Shown in pieces: positions 33,979 through 42,269 of a DNA stretch of 64,000 nucleotides. Both the position numbers and the translations under genes were made by a program. The notes under the pieces are model-generated. The model was not told where the DNA came from, did not search any database, and saw only the letters and a list, made by a program, of their open reading frames with translations. Each line of letters begins with the position of its first letter. Position 1 is the first letter of the stretch. Source of the DNA: Stenotrophomonas sp. 24(2023) (GTDB lineage Bacteria > Pseudomonadota > Gammaproteobacteria > Xanthomonadales > Xanthomonadaceae); NCBI RefSeq assembly GCF_030913365.1, contig NZ_CP133160.1:4130001-4194000 (forward strand). Direction: 5' to 3'.

Positions 33979-35808
33979 TCAGCCCTCGCCCGCCATCATC
34001 ACCGCGTACAGCATCCAGGTGGTGTGCGGAATCCACTGCTCCACCCAGCGCCACTGCTCCGAATTGGGGCCCGGGGCAAAGGCGATGCCCGCACCGCGGT
34101 CACTGCCGACCGCGCCGGTGATGCCATTGGAGATGCCACCGACGAACATCTCGCCGGCGCTTTCCAGCACGATGGGCGGATTCTTCGCGCCGAAGCCGTA
34201 CAGCATCGACATGCCATAGGGGTTGCGGCCCAGGGTCCAGTCCAGCTGGTCCTGTGCGTAGGCGGCCTGCGCGGTGGACAGCGGCTTGCCGGCGCCGGCC
34301 GTCATCGCTGCACTGAGCGAGGCCAGGCGCGCGCTTTCACCCTGCCACCAGTAGTCGGTTTCGTTACGGTGTGGAATGAAGAAGCCTTCCAGCACCGGGC
34401 CGCTGGCCTTGCCGCCGGTGGTCAGCTGGAAGCGCTGGCGCGCGTAGCCATAGGGGTTGGCCACGCTGCCGGTGATGGCCAGTTCGTGGGCCAGCGCCGA
34501 GGTGACCGCCGCACGGGCGCGCTGCTGGCGTTGTGTGTCTGGTTCGATGGCGGCATAGGCCACCAGGCTGATGACCGGCAGGCCCGCTTCAGCGGCGTGG
34601 TAGTACGGCCGCTGCCCACCATCGCTGATGAAGCCGCCATCGCGCGTCTGCCGCGCCATCAGGCTGGTCGCGCGCGCGCGCGCATCATCCAGGTAGCGCT
34701 GCTCACCGGTGGCATGGTGCAGCTCCACCAGCGCCATCAGTGCGGTGTAGTCGTCGATGATGTTTTCCTTGCCATCGGCGCCGTACTGCGCGTTGAAGCG
34801 GCGGAGGTGATCGTAGGCGCGCTGTGCGTCGGCCAGGTACTGCGCACCGTCGAATTCGCCATGGCGGCCACTGTTCCTGGCCAGCAGCGAGGCGCGGGCC
34901 AGCGCGGCGATGGCCATGCCGCCACCGGCACGGAACGCCGAGCGGTACAGGGGCGTGTAGGTACCGGCCGCCCCTTCGTAACCGGTCACCATGCGTTCGG
35001 CACCCGGGGTGCCCCACTGGTCGAACACGGTGGTATAGAAGTAGCCCTGCGCATCGAGGATGCGGTGCAGGTAGTCGGCGCCCCAGAAGGCTTCGTCTTC
35101 CACCTGGGCCTGCAGGCCCTGCGCACTGAACCGCGCCTTGCGCACATCGGCGCCATAGGCCAGCACCCAGGCCGCCATCGACGCCTGCTGCGGATTGAAA
35201 TGGTTGGCGTAGCCAAGGTGGGACAGGTACTTGCCCTTGTCGCCACCGGCATCCTGCCAGCCGCCCCAGACATCGACTTTGCGGTTGGTCTGGAAGATGC
35301 GCACGCTGCGGTCGGCCGGGTCCGTATGGCGGCTGCGGTGGAAGTAGTCCAGCAGCGCCTTGGCCGTGGTGGCGAACAGCGCATTGTCAGCCACCACCAC
35401 CGGCGCGGAGCTGGCCTGCCGGCTGCCGATACGCACGTCGACCTGATAGCGGCCGGCCTGGTCGGCGCTGGAAAAATCGACGCTGTAGTACTGCTTGCCC
35501 TTGCCCCATTCGCTGAAGGCCGGCAGCGGCTGCAGCGTGCCCTGGGCGAGCGGCGTGCCGTCGCGCAGCACGGTATAGGTACCGCCGCTGCCCTGCCCGG
35601 CATATTCGACGATGGCCCGCTTGGGGCCGGTGCGTTCCAGGGCCACCTGGTTGATCTGCACCAGCAACGGCGCGGTGGGCAGGTGAACGGAAACCTTGGC
35701 CGTGGCGGTGTGCGGCGCGGCGGCATGGGCGCTGCCTGCGGCTGACAGGGCCAGCGCCAGCGCGCTGAGGTGGAGCCTGGTCCTGCGGGACTGCGACAGA
35801 AGGGTCAT
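33979..35808 (-). CDS. Glycoside hydrolase family 9 enzyme with N-terminal Ig-like domain
   Basis: This exported enzyme, about 609 residues, has a signal peptide, an N-terminal CelD-type Ig-like domain (about 40-135), and an alpha-barrel GH9 domain with the catalytic-Asp region GGWQDAGGDKGKY. The C-terminal region reads GISNGITGAV rather than the usual cellulase DDYxxNE pattern. Together with a GH20 hexosaminidase, ROK regulator and sugar kinase, this suggests the GH9 subgroup acting on chitosan or chitooligosaccharides rather than cellulose. A minus-strand promoter (TTGACG at 35862-35867) and a shared motif lie upstream. The start could also be at 35814. Confidence 0.8.
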   Translation of the reverse strand: MTLLSQSRRTRLHLSALALALSAAGSAHAAAPHTATAKVSVHLPTAPLLVQINQVALERTGPKRAIVEYAGQGSGGTYTVLRDGTPLAQGTLQPLPAFSEWGKGKQYYSVDFSSADQAGRYQVDVRIGSRQASSAPVVVADNALFATTAKALLDYFHRSRHTDPADRSVRIFQTNRKVDVWGGWQDAGGDKGKYLSHLGYANHFNPQQASMAAWVLAYGADVRKARFSAQGLQAQVEDEAFWGADYLHRILDAQGYFYTTVFDQWGTPGAERMVTGYEGAAGTYTPLYRSAFRAGGGMAIAALARASLLARNSGRHGEFDGAQYLADAQRAYDHLRRFNAQYGADGKENIIDDYTALMALVELHHATGEQRYLDDARARATSLMARQTRDGGFISDGGQRPYYHAAEAGLPVISLVAYAAIEPDTQRQQRARAAVTSALAHELAITGSVANPYGYARQRFQLTTGGKASGPVLEGFFIPHRNETDYWWQGESARLASLSAAMTAGAGKPLSTAQAAYAQDQLDWTLGRNPYGMSMLYGFGAKNPPIVLESAGEMFVGGISNGITGAVGSDRGAGIAFAPGPNSEQWRWVEQWIPHTTWMLYAVMMAGEG

Positions 35809-35872
35809 GTGCATGGTTCCGGATAGACTAGGCACAGGAACCTAGCCGAGCTGTCGCTGCCCGTCAATAAAT

Positions 35873-35895
35873 ACTTCACATGGATGTATGAATAG
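35873..35895. promoter_or_regulatory. Shared 23-base motif, copy 1 (GH9/ROK divergent region)
   Basis: The sequence follows ACTTC-N3-TGGAT-R-TATG-W-AT-W-G and closely matches 37193-37215 upstream of the sugar kinase gene. It abuts the -35 box of the GH9 promoter on the minus strand. It is the likely operator of the ROK regulator encoded next to it. Confidence 0.6.
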
Positions 35896-35940
35896 TCGGG
35901 CGATACTACCCTCCCCCACGAACCCCTGGTTTCAACGCCT

Positions 35941-37188
35941 ATGAACCTTGGCCGCGGCGCCACCCAGCAATCCAGCGCCCCCTACAACCGCCGCCTCGTG
36001 CTGGATTTCATCCGCCAGCACGGGGCCGCTTCGCGCAAGGACATCCAGGAAAAGGTGTCGCTGAGCCCGCAGACGGTGGCGAACATCACCAATGAACTGG
36101 AATCCATCGGCCTGATCGTGTCGCGCCGGCAGAAGGACCTCAAATCGCGCGGGCAGCCGCCGATCGCCTTCGAGATCAACCCCGACGCCGGGCAGTCGAT
36201 CGGCATCAGCCTGGAACCCGGGCGCGCCAGCGGTGCGCTGGTGAACCTGGTCGGCAGCATCGATGCGCGCTGCCAGGTGCAGCTGCAGGGGTGCGACCGT
36301 GCCCAGCTGCTGGCCGGCCTGCTGGAACTGGTGGCCACGCTGCGCCGCCAGGCCAGCTCGCGCCTGTGGGGCATCGGCGTTGCCCTGCCCGGCCCGCTGG
36401 GCGACACCGAACTGAGCTTCGTCGGCCCCACCGCGCTGGAAGGCTGGAAGGACCTGTCCATCCTGGACCAGCTGCAGGAAGCCACCGGGCTGCCCCTGTT
36501 CCACAGCGTGGACAGCGTGGCCGGCGCGCTGGGCGAAACGCTGTACGGCGTGGCCCGGCACCTGGACAACTTCTTCTACCTGCACCTGAGCATGGGCCTG
36601 GGCGGTTCGCTGATCGTCGGCCGCAGCACCTACCGCGGTGCCGATGGCAATGCCACCGAGATCGGCCACGTGCCGGTGGTGCCGGGCGGAACGCCCTGCT
36701 ATTGCGGCAACCAGGGCTGCCTGGAGCGCTACCTTTCGCTGCATTCGCTGGCCGAAGCGCTCGGCCTGGACGATGGCCAGATCCGCACGGCGGACCTGCT
36801 GGCACGCCTGGACGATCCGGACGACCAGGCGCTGCAGCAGTGGTGCACCCAGGCCGGCCAGCGCCTGCGCGATGCGGTGTGCATGATCGAGAACCTGCTT
36901 GACCCGCAGACGATCGTCATCGGGGGCTCGGCCCCGCAGAAGCTGGTACAGCGCCTGGTCGAACTGGCCCACCCGCTGCACCGTTCGGTACGTGGGCGGC
37001 CGGTGGCCGAGCTGCCACGCATCATGATGTCCCAGCGCGAAGAGGACTGTTCGTTGCTGGGGGCGGCGGTACTGCCGATCCACGAACTGCTGTCGCCGCG
37101 GCTGGATGTGCTGCAGAAAGACGACCCGACCGACGCCCCGGCCGAGCTGCTGGGCCGCCGCGCGGCACTGGGAGGCCGCCGTATTTAA
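35941..37188 (+). CDS. ROK family transcriptional regulator
   Basis: This 415-residue protein has an N-terminal winged helix (VLDFIRQHGAASRKDIQEKVSLSPQTVANITNELESIGLI) and a ROK sugar-binding domain. The zinc motif is visible as CYCGNQGCLERY. ROK regulators such as NagC respond to amino sugars or their phosphates. It lies between the divergent GH9 gene and the kinase gene; copies of one motif flank it, so it probably represses both sides. The ATP-binding part is degenerate, as expected for a regulator rather than a kinase. Confidence 0.88.
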   Translation: MNLGRGATQQSSAPYNRRLVLDFIRQHGAASRKDIQEKVSLSPQTVANITNELESIGLIVSRRQKDLKSRGQPPIAFEINPDAGQSIGISLEPGRASGALVNLVGSIDARCQVQLQGCDRAQLLAGLLELVATLRRQASSRLWGIGVALPGPLGDTELSFVGPTALEGWKDLSILDQLQEATGLPLFHSVDSVAGALGETLYGVARHLDNFFYLHLSMGLGGSLIVGRSTYRGADGNATEIGHVPVVPGGTPCYCGNQGCLERYLSLHSLAEALGLDDGQIRTADLLARLDDPDDQALQQWCTQAGQRLRDAVCMIENLLDPQTIVIGGSAPQKLVQRLVELAHPLHRSVRGRPVAELPRIMMSQREEDCSLLGAAVLPIHELLSPRLDVLQKDDPTDAPAELLGRRAALGGRRI

Positions 37189-37192
37189 TTAA

Positions 37193-37215
37193 ACTTCCAC
37201 TGGATATATGTATTG
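37193..37215. promoter_or_regulatory. Shared 23-base motif, copy 2 (kinase promoter)
   Basis: ACTTCCACTGGATATATG followed by TATTG matches the motif at 35873-35895 at most positions. It overlaps the start of the -35 box of the kinase promoter, so a bound regulator would block RNA polymerase. Confidence 0.6.
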
Positions 37216-37242
37216 ACAGGCTGAAATCGGGCTGCCTATAGT
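37213..37242 (+). promoter_or_regulatory. Sigma-70 promoter of sugar kinase operon
   Basis: TTGACA at 37213-37218 and TATAGT at 37237-37242 are separated by 18 bases. Transcription should begin around 37249, which is the A of the kinase start codon, so the mRNA may be leaderless or nearly so. No ribosome binding site lies before that ATG. Confidence 0.7.
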
Positions 37243-37248
37243 CGGCCC

Positions 37249-38196
37249 ATGAGCAACGATCAGCCCCAGTTCAGTATTGTTGGTGACGTCAGCGTGGACC
37301 TTGTCCTGGGCACGCTCGACGCCTGGCCCCGCATCGGCACCGAGCAGTTGATGCCCCGCAGCGAGCTGCGCGCCGGCGGCTCGGCCGCCAACTCCGCGTT
37401 GGCCGCACGCCACCTGGGCCTGAGCCCGCGCCTGATCGGCGCGATCGGTGGCGATGACCTGGCCCAGTGGCTGCAGCTGCAGCTGGCCGGCATCGCCGTG
37501 GACCTGCAGACCTGCAGCAGCGACACCACCCTGTCGGTCGGCCTGCTGCATGCCGACGGCGAGCGCACCTTCTTCACCAGCTACGGCCACCTGCAGCACC
37601 TGTCGCCGCAGTTCGTGCAGGCGCACCTGCCGCCGGCCACGCCCGGCAGCATTGCCCTGTTCACCGCCCCCTTCCTGCTGCCGGGCCTGCGCGAACGCTA
37701 CAGCGCGCTGCTGGCCTATGCCGCCACGCAGGGCTACCAGATCGCCCTGGATACCGGCTGGCCGCCGGAGGGCTGGACACCACAAGTGCTGGAGGAAGTG
37801 GAAGGCTGGCTGGCCCAGTGCGACCACCTGATGGTCAACGAGCTGGAAGTGATGAGCCTTGCCGGCAGCCAGGACCTGACAGTGGCGGTCAACCGCGTGG
37901 CCCGGCTGCTCAAGCCCGGCGCCCGCCTGATCGTGAAGCTGGGGGCGGCCGGCGCCCTGGGCCATGCCGATGGCCAGAGCACGCATTACGCCACCGAAGT
38001 AGCCAACGACATCTTCGACACCGTGGGTGCGGGGGACAGCTTCAACACCGGCTACCTGGCCGCCTGCCTCAACCAGGCCGGGCTGCGCGATGCGCTGGCC
38101 GCCGGCTGCCGCACCGCCGCTGCTGTCCTGCAGCGCTTCCCGCGCAAGCGCATCGCGGCGGGCGAGCTGGCCCACTGCCTGCTGCCGTCTTCCTGA
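37249..38196 (+). CDS. PfkB family carbohydrate kinase
   Basis: This 315-residue kinase has the PfkB signatures: an N-terminal GGSAANSALAARHLG and the C-terminal DTVGAGDSFNTGY with the catalytic Asp. It phosphorylates a sugar, likely an amino sugar or its deacetylated form given the GH9, GH20 and ROK neighbours. It is the first gene of a cluster with an MFS transporter (15 bases later) and TonB-dependent receptor. The start has no ribosome binding site, consistent with a leaderless transcript. Confidence 0.88.
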   Translation: MSNDQPQFSIVGDVSVDLVLGTLDAWPRIGTEQLMPRSELRAGGSAANSALAARHLGLSPRLIGAIGGDDLAQWLQLQLAGIAVDLQTCSSDTTLSVGLLHADGERTFFTSYGHLQHLSPQFVQAHLPPATPGSIALFTAPFLLPGLRERYSALLAYAATQGYQIALDTGWPPEGWTPQVLEEVEGWLAQCDHLMVNELEVMSLAGSQDLTVAVNRVARLLKPGARLIVKLGAAGALGHADGQSTHYATEVANDIFDTVGAGDSFNTGYLAACLNQAGLRDALAAGCRTAAAVLQRFPRKRIAAGELAHCLLPSS

Positions 38197-38211
38197 CCTG
38201 GAGCCACGACC

Positions 38212-39429
38212 ATGACCCATCGGCCGTTGATCATCTGTTACATCCTGCTGATCTGGTTCGCGATCTCCTTCATCACCAACCTGATCGGGCCGTTGATGCC
38301 CATCGCCATCGCCGATTTCCAGCTGAGCCTGACGATGGCCGGTTTCATGCCGTTCTCGTTCTTCCTGGCCTATGGCCTGATCTCGATTCCCGGCGGCATG
38401 CTGATCGAGATCCGCGGCACCCGCTTCACCCTGTTCGTGGCCTTCGCGCTGAACCTCCTCGGCGCATTGGCGATTGCCGTGATGCCGGGCTATGTCTCGG
38501 TGGTGGCTGGCCTGTTCGTGATCGGCCTGGGCATGGCGCTGCTGCAGGTGGTGATCAACCCGTTGATGCGCACGGTCGGGGGCGAGCAGCACTTCGCGTT
38601 CTTTTCGGTGATGGCGCAGCTGGTGTTCGGCCTGGCCTCGTTCCTGAGCCCGTTGGCATTCCGCGCCTACATGCAGCGCCCGGGCGTGGAGGGCCAGCCG
38701 CTGGCCTGGCTGGCGTTCTACTGGTTCTTCGGGGCGGCATTCGTGCTGCTGGCGCTGCTCAACAGCCGGTTGCCGTTGCCGGCCGTTGAACTGAAGGACG
38801 ATGAGCGCGCCGGCACACTGACCACCTACCGCAGCCTGCTGCGCCGCCGCGATGTGCGCCTGTTCTTCCTGGCCATCGTGGCCTACGTGGGCACCGAGCA
38901 GTCCATCGCCAACTGGATGTCGCAGTTCCTGCACAGCTACCACGGGCTGTCGGCCACCGAACAGGGCGCCATCGCCGTCAGCCGTTTCTGGGGGCTGATG
39001 GCACTGGGCTGCCTGACCGGGCTGGGCCTGTTGAAGCTGATCGATTCGCGCCTGGTGCTGGCGCTGTTCTCCCTGCTCGCCCTCGCCTGCCTGGCGTTGG
39101 CCTTGTTTGCGCCTGCAGCGGTCTCTCTGGCTGCGTTTCCCGCTGCAGGCTTCTTCTTGTCGGTGATGTTCTCGGTGATCTTCTCGCTGGCGCTGAACTC
39201 GGTGCGCGAGCACCACGGTGCGTTCTCGGGAATCCTGTGCAGCGGCATTCTCGGCGGCGCCATCGTGCCGCTGCTGATCGGCATGGCCGGCGACCACTGG
39301 GGGCTGCGTGCCGCCCTGTCGCTGGTCTTCATTCCGCTGCTCTACATCCTCAGCGTCAGCGTCTGGGCCAGGCCGCTGGTCCGCAACCAGACCCTGCATT
39401 CCGGCAGACAGACCCCCGCTGCGCCCTGA
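38212..39429 (+). CDS. MFS sugar transporter (FucP/NagP-like)
   Basis: This 405-residue protein has 12 hydrophobic segments. LQVVINPLMRTVGGEQHFAFFSVMAQ resembles the conserved helix 4 region of FucP-type sugar symporters. It would import the monosaccharide released by the hydrolases across the inner membrane. It sits between the kinase and the outer-membrane receptor in one operon. Confidence 0.85.
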   Translation: MTHRPLIICYILLIWFAISFITNLIGPLMPIAIADFQLSLTMAGFMPFSFFLAYGLISIPGGMLIEIRGTRFTLFVAFALNLLGALAIAVMPGYVSVVAGLFVIGLGMALLQVVINPLMRTVGGEQHFAFFSVMAQLVFGLASFLSPLAFRAYMQRPGVEGQPLAWLAFYWFFGAAFVLLALLNSRLPLPAVELKDDERAGTLTTYRSLLRRRDVRLFFLAIVAYVGTEQSIANWMSQFLHSYHGLSATEQGAIAVSRFWGLMALGCLTGLGLLKLIDSRLVLALFSLLALACLALALFAPAAVSLAAFPAAGFFLSVMFSVIFSLALNSVREHHGAFSGILCSGILGGAIVPLLIGMAGDHWGLRAALSLVFIPLLYILSVSVWARPLVRNQTLHSGRQTPAAP

Positions 39430-39495
39430 CCGGCGCATCTGCACCAGCCACTGCGCGGGCTCCGGCCCGAGTCGACGTACAACCAGGAGCCCATC

Positions 39496-42165
39496 ATGAA
39501 GAAGCATCCCCGTGCTGTTCGCCCGACCGGCATCGCCGCCGCGGTGGCTGCCGTGCTGCTCAGCTGTACCGCCCTGCCCGCCCTTGCCCAGGCCACCGCG
39601 CAGGAAGATGCGCCCAAGCCCGGCAAGGACGCGGCCCACACCACGCTCGACACGGTGCGCGTCTCGGCCACACGCGTGGAATCGGACCTGCTGAAGACGC
39701 CGGTGACGGTCACCGCCGTTACCCAGGAAGCGCTCACCCGCCAGGGCATCCGCGATGTGCGTGGCCTGTCCGGCAGCATGCCGAACCTGCAGATCGCCTC
39801 CGGCCCGGATTCGGGCGTACAGGTCAGCATCCGCGGCATCGGCGCGAACAACTTCACCGAAATCGGCGACCCGGCGGTCGGCCTGCATGTGGCCGGCCTG
39901 TACTCGCCGCGCCCGCAGGGTGCGCTGGCGCTGATGTTCGACGTGGACCAGGTGGAAGTGCTGCGCGGCCCGCAGGGCACGCTGTTCGGCCGCAACTCCA
40001 CCGGCGGCAGCATCAACATCATCCCGGCCAAGCCGCGCTTTGATTCCACCTTCGGCAGCACCGAGCTGGAGGTGGGCAGCTACAACCTGCGCCAGGTGAA
40101 CCTGATCCAGAACTTCGCCGTCAACGAGCGCTTCGCGCTGCGCGTGGCAGCGACCAAGGTCAAACGTGATGGCTGGATCGACCAGCAGCAGGACTTCACC
40201 GATTACAACCTGCCCGACCACGGCTTCATTCCGGACGGCATTCCCGATGTCGACCAGCGCCGCAACAAGAAGGTCTCGCGCAGCGATTACTACTACAACC
40301 GTGACGAATGGGCCGCACGCATCGCTGCGCGCTTTGCCGTCACCGAAAACGTGGAATGGCTGCTGTCGTACGAGAAGTTCCAGAATTCCGGCGCCGGCCA
40401 GGTGGCGATGAAGGACTGCGACCAGGCCGCCGGCACCCGTTTCGCCTGCGAAGGCGGCAAATGGGACGTGAAGATCAACGTGCCCGGCCGCACCGACATG
40501 TCCATCGACACGGTGCGCTCGAACCTGAACTGGTTCCTCAACGATGCCAACAGCATCGAGTACAACGTGGCCTTCGCCACGCAGAAGCGCTCGCAGATTG
40601 CCGATGACGATGGTGGCTACCACGAGATTCCCTCGCAGGTGACCGCCCACCTGCCGGTGCCGGCCGAAGGCGACTGGGGCGTCTGGCCGATCCGTGACAA
40701 CACCTCGATCACGGTGGATTCCAAGTACAAATCCTTCGTGCACGAACTGCAGTTCAAGCACCAGGGCGAACGGGTGAACCTGGTGTCGGGCCTGTTCTGG
40801 ATGCATGAAAAGAACGCGATCAACTACGCCCAGGAGCTGCTGGTCAACGCGCCCTATGGCTTCCCGATCAGCCAGTACTACCACCAGCCGAACCGGCAGA
40901 TCGATGCCAAGGCGATCTTCTCGCAGGCCGACTGGCACTTCGCCCCGACCTGGACGGCCACCATCGGCGCGCGCTACAGCCGCGACGAGAAGACCGACCG
41001 TGGCGGCCAGGTCTACGGTGGCTGGGATGCTTCGACCCCGGCCTACTACAACGGCCTGTACAACCCGGGCACGCCGGGCGAACCCGGCTTCCGCCCTCAC
41101 AACGGTCGTGACCTGACCGAGAAGATGGGCCCCTATGGTGGCACCGGTGCCTACGCGCTGTGGGGGCCGCCGGCCGAGAACGCGCATTCGGAGTCGTGGC
41201 GCAAGGTCACCTGGCGGCTGGGCCTGACCAAGGACCTGTCCGAGGACGAGATCCTGTTCACCTCGCTGTCCACCGGCTACAAGGCCGGCGGCTTCGGCGA
41301 CAAGGACGACATCTGTGGTGGCAAGGTCTGCCTGGACGGCCCGGCCGGCCCGCAGTACTCGTTCTTCCCGTACAAGCCGGAAACCATCACCAACTTCGAG
41401 ATCGGCTACAAGGGCCTGCTGCTGGACCGCCGCCTGAGCCTGGCGGTGACCGCGTTCTACAGCCGTTACAAGGACATGCAGGTGACCGGCGATTTCTACG
41501 CCGCCAAGGTACACGTCAACGAGCCCTGCCCGGACTGGGACCCGACCTGCGATGTGGTCAAGAAGTGGCAGACCGTCAACGTCGGCACGGTGAACATTCC
41601 CGGCGTGGAAGTGGAAGTGGACTTCCTGCCGACGCCCAACACCCGTATCGGCGGCTTCTTCTCCTACATCAACAGCAAGATCAAGGATTACCCGACCTAC
41701 AGCGACGAGTGGAACTGCGGCGTGCGCGAGGAGTTCGGCGCGGTGCCGTGCCCGGAACCGTATGCCGGCCCGGACCCGACGCTGGCCGGCCGCCAGGTCT
41801 ACGACATCACCGGCAACCACCTGCCGATGACGCCGAAGTTCACCGCCGGCATCAACGCCTCGCACACCTTCAAGCTGGGCAACGGCTACGAGCTGGTGCC
41901 GTGGGTGAACGTGAAGTGGCAGGACAAGATGTACTTCACCCTGCGCAACCTGGACAACCCGCACATCTCCGACGGGCAGAAGGCCTATGCCAAGGTCGAT
42001 GCCAGCATCAGCCTGCAGTCGCCGTCGTTCTGGCGTGCCGAGCTGTACGTGCTCAACGCCACCGACAAGATGACCAAGAACTGGGCCGACGATGCCGGCG
42101 GCTTCATCCGCGCCTACTGGAACGACCCGCGCACGGTCGGCCTGCGCGTGCGCTTCGACTACTGA
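39496..42165 (+). CDS. TonB-dependent receptor for oligosaccharide uptake
   Basis: This 889-residue outer-membrane receptor has a signal peptide (AAVAAVLLSCTALPALAQA), a TonB-box-like LDTVRVSATR, a plug domain with VEVLRGPQGTLFGRNSTGGSINI, and a 22-strand barrel ending in LRVRFDY. AGGAG lies six bases before the ATG. Because it follows a sugar kinase and sugar transporter, it probably imports chitooligosaccharides. The plug is of the oligosaccharide/siderophore type lacking a STN domain, so no transmembrane signalling is expected. It is followed by a strong terminator. Confidence 0.9.
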   Translation: MKKHPRAVRPTGIAAAVAAVLLSCTALPALAQATAQEDAPKPGKDAAHTTLDTVRVSATRVESDLLKTPVTVTAVTQEALTRQGIRDVRGLSGSMPNLQIASGPDSGVQVSIRGIGANNFTEIGDPAVGLHVAGLYSPRPQGALALMFDVDQVEVLRGPQGTLFGRNSTGGSINIIPAKPRFDSTFGSTELEVGSYNLRQVNLIQNFAVNERFALRVAATKVKRDGWIDQQQDFTDYNLPDHGFIPDGIPDVDQRRNKKVSRSDYYYNRDEWAARIAARFAVTENVEWLLSYEKFQNSGAGQVAMKDCDQAAGTRFACEGGKWDVKINVPGRTDMSIDTVRSNLNWFLNDANSIEYNVAFATQKRSQIADDDGGYHEIPSQVTAHLPVPAEGDWGVWPIRDNTSITVDSKYKSFVHELQFKHQGERVNLVSGLFWMHEKNAINYAQELLVNAPYGFPISQYYHQPNRQIDAKAIFSQADWHFAPTWTATIGARYSRDEKTDRGGQVYGGWDASTPAYYNGLYNPGTPGEPGFRPHNGRDLTEKMGPYGGTGAYALWGPPAENAHSESWRKVTWRLGLTKDLSEDEILFTSLSTGYKAGGFGDKDDICGGKVCLDGPAGPQYSFFPYKPETITNFEIGYKGLLLDRRLSLAVTAFYSRYKDMQVTGDFYAAKVHVNEPCPDWDPTCDVVKKWQTVNVGTVNIPGVEVEVDFLPTPNTRIGGFFSYINSKIKDYPTYSDEWNCGVREEFGAVPCPEPYAGPDPTLAGRQVYDITGNHLPMTPKFTAGINASHTFKLGNGYELVPWVNVKWQDKMYFTLRNLDNPHISDGQKAYAKVDASISLQSPSFWRAELYVLNATDKMTKNWADDAGGFIRAYWNDPRTVGLRVRFDY

Positions 42166-42220
42166 CCCTGACGGCGCGCCGCCGTGCCGAGGGGCACGGC
42201 GGTGCCGGTGCCCTCAGCAG

Positions 42221-42244
42221 GAAGCCGCCCGCAAGGGCGGCTTC
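42221..42244. terminator. Bidirectional rho-independent terminator
   Basis: GAAGCCGCCC pairs perfectly with GGGCGGCTTC around GCAA, followed by TTCGTT. It lies between the convergent stops of the TonB-dependent receptor and the GH20 gene and can serve both. Confidence 0.85.
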
Positions 42245-42269
42245 TTCGTTGCGGTGATCGTGCGGCGGA

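Noticed and set aside
33979..35808. Calling the GH9 enzyme a cellulase
   Set aside because: The C-terminal catalytic region lacks the usual cellulase pattern and all neighbours point to amino sugars, so only the family was assigned.
37189..41964. Very long open frame on the minus strand (about 1590 codons)
   Set aside because: It lies antisense to the kinase, transporter and receptor genes, which have clear domains and ribosome binding sites. Long antisense frames are common in GC-rich DNA; the predicted protein is His/Gln/Arg-rich with no domain.
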